From Achatina immaculata (taxonomy: Eukaryota; Mollusca; Gastropoda; Stylommatophora; Achatinidae): 64,000 bases of DNA. Below are positions 40,736 through 52,535 of the stretch, one piece after another. Every line of letters starts with the position of its first letter. Position 1 is the stretch's first letter. Location of the stretch: assembly GCA_009760885.1 (NCBI GenBank), contig CM019692.1, forward strand, positions 50,580,930-50,644,929, in the 5' to 3' direction. The notes beneath the pieces are model-generated. The model saw nothing but the letters and a program-made list of their open reading frames with translations. It was not told the origin of the DNA and ran no database searches. The translations under genes were made by a program, and so were the position numbers.

Positions 40736-42405
40736 TGTCTCTCTCTGAACTTTAAGTGCCCAGGGTACATGGGGCTTCCGCAAGGGTTTTCCAAAAATGC
40801 CTATCCTTTGCCTTTTTTTCTGCTCTTGCCCAGGTGAGCCCTCTATTGCTCAACATCCTCTCTGTTGTTCTTCTCCATGTCTCTTTTGGTCTACCCTTAC
40901 TTCTGTTCCCATGTGGTGTCCATCTTAGTGCTATTTTTGGTAGTGAGTTGTCAGTCATTCGGAGCACATGTCCCAACCATCGTCAGGGTCTTTCCTCAAT
41001 AATTGCTGCCAACAAGATGTTATTTCTTATGGTGTGTGGCCAAAATATTTTTCTAATTCTTCGTAAACATTAAGTCTGGAAAGAATTCAACTTGTTTTCT
41101 ATGGTTTTGGTGATTTTCCAGCATTCACTTCCATAGAGTAGTACACTTAGAACATTACTCTTAAATATCCTGATTTTCGTATTCATGCTTAGTTTTTTAG
41201 ATTTCCATATAGTCTGCAGCATTGCAAAAGCCTGGTTTGCTCTAGTAAGTCTGCTGTTGATGTCCTCTGTGCTGTCTCCATTTTCTAATTCTCTACTTCC
41301 AAGGTATACAAATTCGTTGAGCTCCTTCACTAACTTGCTATCTACTCTTAGTACATTTCTGTTGTTTACACTTTGCTTCATTAACTTTGTCTTTCCTACG
41401 TTGATCTTTAGTCCTATGTTGTTTGCATTCTGAGTTAGCCTGATTATTTTATCTTGCATATCTTTGTGGCTGCTTGATAGTAGACAAATGTCGTCCGCAA
41501 AGTCAAGTCCTCTGGCACTGTGTCAAGGGTCCATTGTAATCCTCTGCGTTTGTCTGATGTTGCCTCCTTCATTAGCCAGTCTACTGCCAAGATAAATAAT
41601 GTTGGTGATAGTACACATCCCTGCTTCTCTCCTGTTTGTACCCTAAAGCTGCTGGAGGTATGTTCTCCACATATCACTTTGCACTGAAATTCCTCGTAAT
41701 CTTTTGATTGCAGTCACTATCTTATGGGGGAGGCCATGCCATCTTAGGATTTTCCACAATGCATCTCTGTTGACACTGTCAAAGGCTTTCTCAAAATCTA
41801 TAAACAATGCATATGTTGTGTTATGCCACTCATTTGCCTGTTCTAATATTTGTCTAAGTACAAATATGTGGTCTATGCATGATCTTCATTTCCTAAATCC
41901 TTCCTGCTCTTTCCGAAGTTTTCCCTCAAGTGTTGGTACAATTCCGTTGATGATTATTCTGCAAAATACTTTACTAGTGAGTGGCATTAGGGTAATGGCT
42001 CTCTCCAGTTCCCGCAATCTCTGAGGTCACCCTTCTTTGGTAGTTTTACTATAGGGCCAGTTTTCCACTCCTCTGGAGCTTTCTCTAGATCCCAAATTTG
42101 TTCTAGTATCCGGCAGAGTTGTTTTGGTGTTTCTGTCTCTTCTGCTTTCAACATCTCAGCAGTCACTTCATATTCACCTAGGCCCTGTCTAATTTTAGCG
42201 TCTTTATTGCCTCCTTTACTTCATTTATTGTTATTGGTGTTGTATTGATTTTTAGTTCCGTTTTTGCTTCAGGTATGTCTATTGTTTGTTCTGCTTGTGT
42301 TCTGTTTAGAAGAGTGTTAAAGTGTTCCCTTATCTTTCAATTTCTTTTTTCTTTCTCCACTGATTAGTTGTCCCTTATGTGTCCTTACTGGACTCTTACT
42401 CGATT
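40736..42405 (-). pseudogene. LINE-F reverse transcriptase, longest copy
   Basis: On minus from about 42400, the RT fingers and palm are readable in broken frames, including FIDFEKAFDSVNRDALWKIL (about 41810-41750), then VQTGEKQGCVLSPTLFILAV (41640-41580) and a catalytic FADD at 41504-41490. A 1-nt loss just before FADD breaks the frame. Then come a 129-codon frame (41459-41070) with GLKINVGKTKLM, LNEFVYLGSRELENGDSTED and VLLYGSECWKITKTIENKLN, and the C-terminus (40976-40752) matching other LINE-F copies. A short (GA)n tail is at its left edge. No endonuclease is seen. Confidence 0.85.
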
Positions 42406-42499
42406 TAATACAACTATACAAATTACAATAGGAAAAAAAATATACCAAAAGAGCGTAAGATTAAACTATCACATTCAAAGCAAAAGAGAAGAAGTAATT

Positions 42500-42858
42500 A
42501 ACCATATAAAATAGCTCTCACACATGAACACACACAGACATATACATAAACAAAAATGCATTGTCAGTACAGATCTTCTAACACATATTTTTTAACAAAC
42601 AGTATCTAACAAGTTACGTTTCGAACTATTCATTTCAGTACTTGATGGCTGGCGAGTCATGGGTTGAGAGAGTGCTAGTTATTCTATGGAAGCATATAGT
42701 TACAAGCAAGTAAATAATGAAAAGGTTTTGAGTTAAAGAATGAAGTATTATTAACGGATTTTAAATGGTAGAGGAGGGTTTTCCAGAGCTGTACTGCAGA
42801 GTATGCAAGGCTTTTCTTGTACAGATCAAGCCTGGGTTTAGGAAAAGACAGTTTTGGA
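42500..42858 (-). pseudogene. LINE-D C-terminal copy
   Basis: Minus-strand reading keeps PKPRLDLYKKSLAYSAVQLW and a following LYHLKSVNNTSFFNSK block, parallel to 11674-11860. Downstream is A+T-rich 3' UTR. Severely truncated. Confidence 0.75.
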
Positions 42859-42861
42859 AAT

Positions 42862-43150
42862 CAGTGACCCCATAACTGACATGCTGGATCAGGGATGGCA
42901 AGCCACAGCTGACCGAGACCCTGCCCTCACCTTTCTGTTGGTACCTCCAGTAACAGGTATAGTCTGGCTAACAGGGTAGCGATGGCAGTGGAGTCTGATA
43001 AAGAAGTATTGCACACCCCCACCCCCCGCGCTTCAGGAACTGAAAAAAAAAGTTCCCATGACCCGCTCCCAATTCGACACGAAGCTGTGCCTCAAAATCC
43101 CCCCAGCATCGGCTGTTAAGAATACCAGCTCTCAGTTCCACGGAGATTGA
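42862..43150 (-). repeat. R1 dispersed repeat, copy 4
   Basis: The most diverged R1 copy ('ctgaccgagaccctg', 'agcgatggcagtggagtctg', 'gcatcggctgttaag', 'tcagttccacggaga'). Confidence 0.65.
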
Positions 43151-44340
43151 AGGAGAAGAAGAAGATATATCGATCCACTTCACTCTCTCGCTTCTTCCTG
43201 AGACAGGAGGTAAATATACATTCTTCTCTCGCCTGGAAGTTCATAATAGTGTAGGGAATAGATTAAGCTCATTAGTTACTTGGGTTGGTTTGCAAGCCTA
43301 GAGAGTAGATAATGGTCAGAGACAGGCTAACAACAGAAGTATGCAATTCTGGAGGTCCATCTCTGGTCAGTATATAAAGACAAGACGATAGAATTCTAAT
43401 CGGTCGGGATTTTGTAAGCTGAGCACGTATGAGGCCAGCGATCGGGGGAGCCATGTTATTGTTCAAGCGCAAATGAGAAATTTTATTCGTCGGATGAGAA
43501 CCAGTATGTGTTAGGTTAGTATAGGTTTTTATTATGTGGTGTGGATGAATGCAAGCTGTGATGTGGGCTCCCTCGATCAATCCCGATCCACTTAGGTAAA
43601 TATTGTGTTAGGATTGTTATGTATGCTAATGAATAATCTTAACTCAGTGAAGGTGTAACTGTGCTATGTAAGATTTTGATATTCTTCTTTTTGTGTAATG
43701 TAGAAGTGTGTTTTTATGTGCACTTAAATTTATAATTTTGATTTTTTTTTTACATATGTATTTAAATATATCATTGCCAACTAGCTACGTGTTACAGGCT
43801 GAATAGAATCCAAATATTTAGGGGAAATTGTTACAGTGATTTTATGTTGATAACATATAATTGATGATTCATTTGTTGATTTTGCGAACTGTGTAAAATG
43901 TTGATTTTAATCAACAACAGAAGCTTATGATTAGTTGAAGAATTGTTTCGTTGTGTTTTCTTTCTGCTCAGCGAAACGTGTCAGTGTGTACTGTACAACC
44001 ACCCTTCCAACCATACACATACAAATACAACATAACACACTGAACAAACAGACAATGCCTCCCCCACCCCCAAATTAAAAATATTTTTTCCTACAACCGC
44101 GAATTCCTGTGTCCCCACCAGTCGCAGATTTTTGTTTCCACATACGTGACAGAAAACGGCAAGGAACTTCAACAACTTCAGAAAAGTAATCGTTGATTGT
44201 CACGGTACACTTCCCCGCAAACATCAAACCAGTCAGTCCAACACGAGCTTCTCTAGCGTACAGGAAGACTGGGTAGTTTTGGTTCGCCCGTCCTCTGGTC
44301 TGTTTGAGCTCTGCAAAGTGAACTGCACGATTCTTTCCCG
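43151..44340. other. No gene seen
   Basis: A+T-rich. A 102-codon minus frame at 43580-43272 is not recognised. Confidence 0.55.
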
Positions 44341-44655
44341 GACAGTGACTGTTACCTGGAATAGGAGTGGGGGAGATCCCCCCCCCCCCGACTGTTACCT
44401 GGAATAGGAGTGGGCGAGAAGATTCCCCCCCCCCGACTGTTACTGGAATAGGAGTGGGGAGATTCCCCCCCCCCAAAAAAAAAACCTGTATGCAGGAAAC
44501 TCTCTACTATAGAGAGCGGAACAGCAACACAACTCCTTCAGATCATCAGAGGAAGTCCCCCCCCCCCCTCAGACAACTGTTTCGGCCCTATTAAAAACTC
44601 CTGACACTGGAATAGGAGTGGGCGAGAAGATTCACACCCCTCCCCCCCCCCCCCA
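44341..44655. repeat. Poly-C-linked ~45-bp tandem repeat
   Basis: Three adjacent units of 'gactgttacctggaatagga' plus 'gtgggcgagaagattc' separated by C-runs, and a fourth at about 44602-44655. Between the third and fourth lies the hairpin repeat at 44491-44549. Confidence 0.8.
44491..44549 (+). repeat. Inverted partner of repeat 1-59
   Basis: A 59-bp match to the reverse complement of 1-59, with the same internal hairpin (CTCTCTAC/TAGAGAG). Confidence 0.75.
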
Positions 44656-44764
44656 ACCTGTAATTGATCATTTATATCAATAGTCACGTGATCTTTCTGT
44701 CAGTTTGTGGTCCTGAAACCTTGGGGTAGAAACCCGATATCAATCTTAGTCGATCTCTTTCGCA

Positions 44765-45075
44765 AGAATTAGGTGCCTTAGTAAGGCGCAGCCGTTAAAG
44801 TTCGCGTCTCTCATAATGAAAGTCGGTAGTTCGAATCCGGCTTGGCGTGTCTCAGCCTTCCATAGCTACTGAAATGAGTACCTGATTTCTTTTGTGTCTG
44901 GGAGAAAGAGAAGTGGCCAGGCGAGACCACATCACCTTCTTGTGTACTGGCAGATCAAGGAATATGTGGGTCCTAGCATCATATCCCCCCTCTAGGTGCC
45001 TCTGTGGCAGGACTCGACTACCTCCACACGAGTGGAGCTTACTAAACAGAATGTCTGTACAGCTAGTGTTGGTAT
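44765..45075 (+). mobile_element. tRNA-derived SINE (head type 4)
   Basis: A perfect B box 'gttcgaatcc' at about 44831 follows a tRNA-like segment ('gcagccgttaaagttcgcg'). The body shows the central block 'gtggccaggcgagaccacat', 'cttgtgtactggcagatcaa' and 'agcatcatatccc' shared with the SINEs at 12357 and 47555. Confidence 0.75.
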
Positions 45076-45315
45076 CTAACCAGGCAGGCATTTAGGCCGC
45101 ATGCTTTTAACGGCCGTATAAGAGGCCAGCTGAATCTTATTCAGAAATTACTAGCCTTGCTTAGGCCACTAGGGGGGAAGAATTCAAGGAGGCCAAGTAC
45201 TGACCTGTGAGGGATGCAGACAGACACGTGACACAAGTGTTAGCCTTCTCTAAGCAGCAGAAAGAGTCTGGCCCCGAGGCGGTTTTCACTACAGCTGGCA
45301 CAGAAGCCTCTATAT

Positions 45316-45876
45316 CAGTGTTTCCCAAAGTGGGCGATAACTCCCCCCGTGGGCGTTGGAGAAGACCAAGGGGCGGTGGAAGAGAAGAGGGCAGCAGAGG
45401 GAAGTGTTGAGGGAAAATGAAACAGCAATACCTTCCTTCTTATCACTTTTCAACATGATACTAAGAAACCTGTCACTACAAAACAAACAAACAAACAAAA
45501 CTCACCCATCTCATTAAACGCTGAGAAAATAATGCGGTAGGTGATATATATATATGTACTCCTTCATATTGCTAAAGAAACTGGTTTGTTGAAGTTTATA
45601 GTTGTGTAATTCATTCATTCATTCGTTCATTCATTCGCATGTCCCTTGCGGAACTTTGCCTCCCTAACAGCACTCCTGTAGGCCTCTCGGTTGTGAGCAA
45701 GATGGCCTGCTGCTGCTGATGCATCCATGTGTGATGCATATCGTAGTTTAGTAGGTCATTGTACGGATAGTATATAACAGGGAACGGGGGGGGGGGGGAG
45801 AAAAGAGAGAGGGACACTGAGGATGTGGCCTTGGGAAAAAAGGAGGCGGCATCCCTAACAAGCATGGGAAACACTG
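45316..45876. mobile_element. hAT-type MITE, 561 bp, with LINE-E inside
   Basis: Termini CAGTGTTTCCCAaag and, inverted, CAGTGTTTCCCAtgc. The outside 8-mers ctctatat (45308-45315) and ctctacat (45877-45884) match at 7 of 8. No transposase frame. A LINE-E 3' end lies inside at 45609-45735. Confidence 0.8.
45609..45735 (-). pseudogene. LINE-E 3' end fragment
   Basis: On minus: an ASAAGHLAHNREAYRSAVRE-like end, AKFRKGHANE, then an (AATG)n tail (plus strand ATTC at 45610-45635). Only about 35 codons remain. Confidence 0.8.
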
Positions 45877-45884
45877 CTCTACAT

Positions 45885-46331
45885 CTCTATATGATGTTCT
45901 TCTACATGCAGCCTGGGGCAACACCGGGAAATCAGCGAAAGTCACTGAGACAGCCATCACTTGCGGAGGAAACAAAAACAAAAAAATCACTTGTTCCGTC
46001 CACGGCCGGAGCACGATTCACACCAGAAAACACATGAAAGACAAAACTGTCACAGGCCCTAACTACGCACCAAAGAAGGGGCAAGTTAACCGCTGGCGGT
46101 GCAGAAATAGTAGTATCTCGACCCTAAGGAGTGTTTAGAACGAAGGAATTTGTCAGGGACATGCTGTAATACACGATTAACTTACCAGGTCTAAATGCCA
46201 TATGTCAAAATGACATTTAGAAAGGAAGAGGTGCGTGGGAGTGAGGGAATATGGGGTGGAGGTTGGGTGCTTAAAAGGGGTTGGGGGGGGGGGGGGACGG
46301 GGGAGAGATTAGCTTGTGTAGAAAAAAATGT
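45885..46331. other. No gene seen; G-run
   Basis: A G-run is present near 46284-46297. Nothing is recognised. Confidence 0.5.
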
Positions 46332-46400
46332 CAGAGATAAGAGGAATGACGACTGCGGTCAAACTGGTTCTAGTAATGAAAGTAGATGTGGTCCAGTTTT
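46332..46400 (+). repeat. Partner of repeat 13520-13586
   Basis: Shares 'aaactggttctagtaatgaa' and flanks with 13520-13586, but lacks the right arm of the hairpin. Confidence 0.6.
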
Positions 46401-46404
<4 letters not shown>

Positions 46405-46455
<51 letters not shown>

Positions 46456-46474
46456 GAGAGAGAGAGAGAGAGAG
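46405..46474. repeat. (CA)n(GA)n microsatellite
   Basis: About 22 CA units followed by GA units. Confidence 0.95.
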
Positions 46475-46600
46475 TGAGGAAAGCGGGCGGAAACAAGAAT
46501 GGCCGAAAGCAAGATGAGCACATACAAATGAAGAACATACAACAGTCCAATATTTCCGCAAAAGCCCTTTTCAGGGACTACATACAAAAACAACACAACA
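46475..46600 (-). repeat. R3 dispersed repeat, copy 2
   Basis: Reverse complement of 3631-3759 with the same foldback block. Confidence 0.65.
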
Positions 46601-47234
46601 GATAAAAACACGAAACATAGATGAAAACTGTAGATTTAGCTTTTCTTTTTTTTTACTCCTCCTAACGCGAAAGACGGGCACAAAATGCGCCTAGATAGAC
46701 GTAGTAGAGCACAAACTGAAAGGCAGGGTTCTTGTTGAGAAATGAGGTAAAGAGAGGATCACAAAGAGTGCCATATAATGTATAAAAAGCACGCAGACAG
46801 CAGAAGCAGTGGCAAAGATATACATGTACAGCTGACAATGTGGCCAACAATACGACACTCAATAATGTTACAGGCAGAATCTGAAGCAATGAGCAGGATA
46901 GGAAGTGGGTGAAAAAAATATGAAGGTGACAAGGAGAGAATAATTTTTTTTTTAATGGTGACGAAAGAAAGAGGAGTAATGAAAAAGTGCATGTGATAAG
47001 TCTTAAAGATATAATGAAATAATTGTAGATGAGTAATATCTTTACCATGTCTTTCTATTTATTTTTTCGCATTTTCATATGTTTAGGCGAATATGTGTAT
47101 ATTTAACGCATATTCTCTGTTAAATGAAAATCTCCATTTTGGATATGTTTCTTTGTTTTTCTTCACTCTCATCTAAACATCTCCCTCAATGTTTTACATG
47201 AACTTCTGATTGTTCCACACTCATTAAGGATCGA
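46601..47234. other. No gene seen
   Basis: A+T-rich. A 128-codon minus frame at 47048-46662 is hydrophobic low-complexity and unrecognised. Confidence 0.55.
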
Positions 47235-47378
47235 CAAGCGGACAGACAGACAGACAGACAGACATTTAGAAAGACAGACAAACAGTCAAGCAGATTATAC
47301 ATCAGCAGACAGATCGACGGAAAGATAGACAGAGGCAAAGTGAGAAACAGACATCCAGAGACACAGACAGACAGACAC

Positions 47379-47458
<80 letters not shown>

Positions 47459-47460
47459 CC
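47235..47460. repeat. (GACA)n and (GATA)n microsatellites
   Basis: Mixed GACA-rich sequence followed by nearly pure GATA at 47379-47458. Confidence 0.95.
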
Positions 47461-47554
47461 CTCCTTTTCACCTCTATCCCTTTAAAAATGCAGCTACATC
47501 ATTCACCTTTGACTGCTTTCAAACCAAAACTTTCATATTTTTTAAAATTTTAAA

Positions 47555-47705
47555 TTTGGTTTCTTCTGAGACTGGGGAAGGGAAGACAACTAGAAGTGAG
47601 ACTGACCACATCACCCTGTAGTGTGTCGACAGGGCCAAGGAAAATATGGGCACTAACATCATATCCCCTAGGACCTTGTGGGGCTTGATTGGACGGCCTC
47701 TATAA
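47555..47705 (+). mobile_element. SINE body fragment, headless
   Basis: Only the shared central block remains: 'gagactgaccacatcaccct', 'gtagtgtgtcgacagggcc' and 'aaaatatgggcactaacatc'. The tRNA head is lost by 5' truncation. Confidence 0.7.
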
Positions 47706-48029
47706 TTTACTGTACGTATGCACGAAGTGGGGTAACAGATAGGCTGTATCGATGGCACGTTGTCCCCAAGGACAGAGAGTCTGTCTACAAACCGGAGCTA
47801 TGGAGTATGCTGTTCACATTATCAATGAATGAAGCACAAAAGAAGGATCATCATCATCATCGTCGTCATCGTCAAACGGTATCGGTCCGATGGACCACGA
47901 ATATGAGTGCTTAAAACTAGATTACTACTTTTCTTCTCCCCTGTTATTTACAAATATTTAAGGAAAATATCCTTGGAAAATGTCCAGCCCTAGTCTAGAG
48001 TGTATAACATCTGGGATATGATGATAGTT
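47706..48029. other. No gene seen; short (CAT)n
   Basis: A (CAT)n/(CGT) tract is present at 47847-47872. Confidence 0.5.
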
Positions 48030-48357
48030 ATTTGGATGTGTGTGAATGTATGTGTGTGTGAATGTATGTGTGTGAATATATGCGTGTGTGCATGTATGTG
48101 TGTGTGAATGTACGTGTGTGCATATATGTGTGTGTGAATGTATGTGTGGTGCATGTATGTGTGTGCATGTGTGTGTGAATGTATGTGTGTGAATATATGC
48201 GCGTGTGCATGTATGTGTGTATGTGAATGTATGTGTGTGTGGATATATGCGTGTGTGCATGTATGTGTGTGTGAATGTATGTACGTGTGAATGTATGTGC
48301 GTGAATGCATGTGTGTGAAAGTACGTGTGCGTGAATGTATGTGTGGGTGTGTATGTA
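48030..48357. repeat. (TG)n-rich minisatellite
   Basis: Repetition of 'gtgtgtgaatgtatgt' with 'gcatgtatgt' variants. Long minus-strand ORFs rich in His/Thr are compositional. Confidence 0.9.
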
Positions 48358-48735
48358 TATCACTTTGCAGTGTACGTGCAAATGCTGAAAGTACCCGACT
48401 TTCAAGTCTGTGAAGCAACCTTTCCTAAGTTTGTTGCAACATTTCTGTAGATTTAGATTGGTTGTTTGAAAGTGTAATCACCACGGGAGCCATCCTTAGT
48501 GCAAACAAGGACAGCGGATCTGTGCTAAATTACTACGTCTAGAACACAACAACATTTCCAAGAACTCTACCAATCCCGTATGTGTGAGAAAATATAGTTC
48601 AAGGTGGAAGGAAATACGGTACATTGCGTCCTTTTCTTTTCTTTTTTTTAAAAATATACATTTACTTTTTCAGAACACCTTGTCACTTCGGGGAGAAAAT
48701 CTATTTTTGTGTTTGTTCTCATTGTCCCCGTTTGT
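48358..48735. other. No gene seen
   Basis: Unassigned sequence. Confidence 0.5.
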
Positions 48736-49373
48736 CAGTGTTTCCTCAACCTTTTTTTTTGGATCATGCCCCAAAATCAACACCTCAAAGATTTTGATGC
48801 CCACCCCCTCCCACCCACTCCTGTCAGCATAATAAGTGATTTAATAAGTATGATCCTGAAGGTCGAGGCAGGTTCTGTACGCAGGCAGTGGATTGAGTTA
48901 TTGCAGAAATCAACGATTCGAAGAGTCACCTTCATATGTGTTCCTGGGCACGTGGCCATCCTGGGAAATGTGAGAGCTGATAGACTGGCTGGCTCTGCCA
49001 TAACTGCAGATGGGCAATCACTGGATCGAGCTGATATTGTTAACTCGCTCAGAGAGATAGGCAAAGTGGAGGACTTCGAGGGCCGTGAATCTCCATCTCT
49101 ACTCAGACTGAGAGAGAGCTGGGAACACAGATCGGCATGCACATGAACGAGAGGCATACTGAACATGGGAGACAACTTGTCAACCAACACAGGACAGGCA
49201 CTACTATCACCCACCGGACGCTGATGGATATGTTGGGGGAGGGGGGTATCTGAGCACCTATGCACGTGTCCCGAGTGTAATGGCGAGACCCAGACCATAA
49301 AGCGTATTTTAAATATATTCTAACTGTGTTTCCCTCCCCCCCTCCTTGTAATCCCATACGTTGGGAAACACTG
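48736..49373. mobile_element. hAT-type MITE, 638 bp, with LINE-H inside
   Basis: Starts CAGTGTTTCCTCAACC and ends with the inverse of CAGTGTTTCCCAACg. The outside 8-mers ccgtttgt (48728-48735) and ttgtttgt (49374-49381) match at 6 of 8, both differences being C/T. The left 90 bp matches the right end of the MITE at 27308-27590 in reverse. A LINE-H RNase H fragment occupies the middle. Confidence 0.75.
48884..49300 (+). pseudogene. LINE-H RNase H fragment, copy 2
   Basis: The plus-strand frame has QWIELLQKSTIRRVTFICVP-like residues, GHVAILGNVRADRLAGSA and, after a stop at 49144, CTCPEC. It is a better-preserved relative of 781-1215. Only the last RNase H motif and the knuckle start remain. 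Confidence 0.75.
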
Positions 49374-49623
49374 TTGTTTGTTCACTGACTTTGAAATACT
49401 TTGATATGTGCCGTAACAGGGACTTTCCATTTCATGGAAATGGTTTTAAAGTTCTCAGTGCACATGTTACAAACACTGTAATAGTTACACCTGCACAGCT
49501 TTTACTGGAACTACAGTTATCTTACGTCCACATTTAGCACAGGCATTCTGTAACTTCAGTGGATGTGTCCGTGTCTGTACCACTCTTGGGGAAAAGTAAA
49601 CTCATCCTGGAGTTAGTTTTAGT

Positions 49624-50912
49624 TTGGGGTAGGGGATACGCTCTACACTCCAATAGCATGCGTCTCAAATAGTCTCTGGCAGTCAAGTCCAGCTCATGGC
49701 CTTCTCGTGGCAGAACTGTTCAAACTGACAGAAGAAGGTGCGAAAGCGAATATCTGGCGCCTGAAAACCAGACGCTTCTGGTAGATGAGAGTCATGTTTG
49801 ATAGCTCATCTACCGCTGCTGTCGAGATTCTTCAGCTGCCGTGCGTGGAGTGGAGCTCCTCTCGGCCAGTGAAGAAATGTGCGAATGGGGTTGCCGAGAG
49901 GCATCACTGTGGAAAAGATGACAGAAAGGATTAAGCGAAGTAAACAGATACGGCACGTCTGCTCTGGAGGTCGGCCACGTCCTATGTGCACTCATATCGG
50001 GCGAAATGCCTGAACCGGCTTAACCCAGAGGTTAAGACACTGCTGGCGAGATCCTTCGGATGCAGCGCCTCCCGGCCAATGAAGAAAGTGTGGAAAATAA
50101 ATTAGGGTTGCTGTGCGGCGCCGATGTGAAAAAGTGATGGAAAGAATAAAGTGAAGCTTAGTCTGCATGTCCAGTGGTCTCGCGGCGAGAGTTACTCATA
50201 CCACGGTACCTCTGTTCTAGAGGTCGGCCACGTCTGATATACACCCATACTGGTGAAATATGCCTAAACCGGATTAAACCAGGGGTGAAACTTGATGGCT
50301 ACCATGTCACGGTACCTCCGCTCAAGAGGTCTGTCACGTCCTAAACGCGCCCATTCTGGGATAATACGCCTAAACCGGTTCAACCCAGGGGTAAAACTTA
50401 CTAGCGGCGAGGATTCGTCCTCCTGGACAAAAGCTCCATCCTGGTCACAACTAGGAAGGGTAGCGGACACGATCACAAAATGCTGAAGTCGGAGACACTG
50501 GGCCTGCTAGATAAGGAACCACCTCTCACCCGGCGGGGATGTATGCGTATCCTAATCACGCTGAGGTTTTCCAGTGAGAAAGTCCAACGCTGGACTGGAT
50601 GGGCAACCACCTCTCACCCGGCGGGGATACACATGTATCCCAAACCACGTCGAGGTTTTCCGGTGAGAAAGTCCAACTCTAGACTAAACTATTGGAACGA
50701 AAACAACGGTGTCACGCATTATCGCTTCTGAGACCCATCGAGAATACAGGCTCAAGCTGTGCGATACTCTGAACCTCCTGTGGCCCTCTCGTGGATCCCG
50801 TGTGGTCCGAGGACCACAGTGCGACCACGAAACCTATCAAGGACCACAGGAGCAAAGTCAGTAGGATCACGGGGCCGTCTTGGTGGTAGAAGCGAACGGA
50901 GAAGAAGATCTC
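49624..50912 (+). repeat. R2 composite repeat, copy 4
   Basis: The longest R2 copy in the window. It begins with 'ggatacgctctacactcc' and 'tctggcgcctgaaaaccag', a 5' module missing from copies 1 and 2, then the full module order to 'gtggtagaagcgaacgg' and a short GAA tail. Its 5' part provides the empty-site counterpart for the LTR element at 59648. Confidence 0.8.
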
Positions 50913-51131
50913 GGAGTTAAATACAATGGAACAGGATGAACTAAATATATCAGAAGAATGATAATGTGGTCTGGAGCTTTGGGTGAATAGTAGTGAGAGA
51001 AAATAAGTTTCTTGAAAGAGTTTCAGAGAAGTTTCAGAACAAACTAAGTCCAAACCTTGTACCTACATTAGCTAGGATATTCATTCTATATTTTAGTGTT
51101 AAAGTGCGAGTGAGATATTTTAATGATTAAA

Positions 51132-51178
<47 letters not shown>

Positions 51179-51239
51179 AGATATTTAAATCTAATATGTG
51201 ACCAAAATAGTTTTTAAATGTTTTAATAAATCTACTTCC
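50913..51239. other. No gene seen; (GA)n
   Basis: A (GA)n microsatellite occupies 51132-51178. The rest is unassigned. Confidence 0.55.
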
Positions 51240-51557
51240 CGTAGCATTTGTATGCCGTAGTGCTGTGAAATGTTAGTGCCTTCACATTTCTAGACAACTA
51301 CAGTTTTTGAGGTAGGTGTGCCCTCGCTGCTTTTGATTTTCTAATGGAGCACTCGCTGCCTTTATTTTTATAGAGGAGCCCTCGCTGCCTTTATTTTTAC
51401 AGGGGAGCCCTCGCTGCCTTTATTTTTATAGAGGAGCCCTCACTGCATTTGTTTTTATAGGGGAGCCGGTCTGTCCGACAAAAGAATTCCGCCCGAGTGC
51501 GAAATCGAACCACGGAGTTGTTGATCGTCAAGCGAATGCACAAACCACTACACCATT
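51240..51557 (-). mobile_element. tRNA-derived SINE (head type 3), copy 2, internally amplified
   Basis: On minus, A box 'tggtgtagtggttt' and B box 'gtggttcgatttc' match the SINE at 36838. In the body, a 29-bp segment 'cctcgctgcctttattttta' plus 'tagaggagc' is repeated about five times (51324-51469), whereas the other copy has one equivalent. Confidence 0.8.
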
Positions 51558-51990
51558 TTTACATCCTTCCCGTGCCGTTAAACGTCACACAGGGCCCGCA
51601 TGGTAGTTCGCCAAGATCTCCTGTCTTCGGCGAGTTTTTCAACCTCATCAAGGGATGTTATGCCCACTAAACAGGCCTGTCTTAACAATGTCCTCTTGAG
51701 AATTTCACCTGGTCGACCTCTTTTTCTTTGGCCTGTTGTGTTTCACTTGATAGCTTGTTTGGGGATTCTCTGATTGTTTCTTCTCATCATATGACCGACA
51801 TATGTCCATCTTCTTTTTCTGATCAACCTGAGGCAGGTTGTTGTTTGCTCGTCTGTCTGATCTCTGCGTTGTTCTTGAATCCATGTCACTTTATACCGAC
51901 TATTTTCCTTAGGCATTTGTTTTCAAAAGAGTCTAATTTCTTGTCTATTTCTGTAGTTGTTTTCCGGCTTTCACATGCATAAATGAGGGT
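51558..51990 (-). pseudogene. LINE-G C-terminal fragment, copy 2
   Basis: The minus strand encodes ENSRYKVTWIQEQRRDQTDE, KRRWTYVGHMMRRNNQRIPK, then in shifted frame RGRPGEILKRTLLRQACLVG and LDEVEKLAEDRRSW. This is the standard RxWxxxGHxxRR and GRP end of LINE ORF2. No RT core is seen. Confidence 0.75.
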
Positions 51991-52535
51991 GGATATTACA
52001 TTTGAATTGAATAATCTTAACTTCTTACGTTTTTAAATTTCTTTTTCTTCCTTATAAACTACGAAACATTTAAAGGTAATCTTCCCATTTTTATCATTCA
52101 CCTGTACCTACCTGTGCTACCAGCTCCGTAACTGATAGAGAAAGGTAGTTGCACCACTGTCATGTGAGGGCGTTTCAATGTTCAGGCTCAAATGACTTGG
52201 CTGGATCAGCAACTGAGCAATGTGACATGAACTTTTAACTTCCCGGCGTGTTAGCTTAGTTTAATTCAGAGACTTCATCAATTATTCATTCACCAGAGAC
52301 TACGCGTTTAAGAAGGCTAAACGTAATTCAAGCCGTTTTTTTTTCATTCATTCCCTAAATAAATGTATGAAGAAAAATGTGTACCTGGGTCTTTGTGGGG
52401 ATGAGACAGGGAAGGCTGTCACACATTATTTTGACACGTACTAGTGGCGATGGATGGAGAGCACTATGGATACTAACAGCATGTATAGATGCCTCCTGTG
52501 TGTGTATATATATGTATGTAAGATATCAGTCAATC
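51991..52535. other. No gene seen
   Basis: Possibly a decayed SINE body near 52377-52505 ('gtacctgggtctttgtgggg'), not supported by a tRNA head. Confidence 0.45.

Noticed and set aside
47990..48418. His/Thr-rich minus ORFs over 100 codons
   Set aside because: They reflect the TG-rich repeat, in all three frames.
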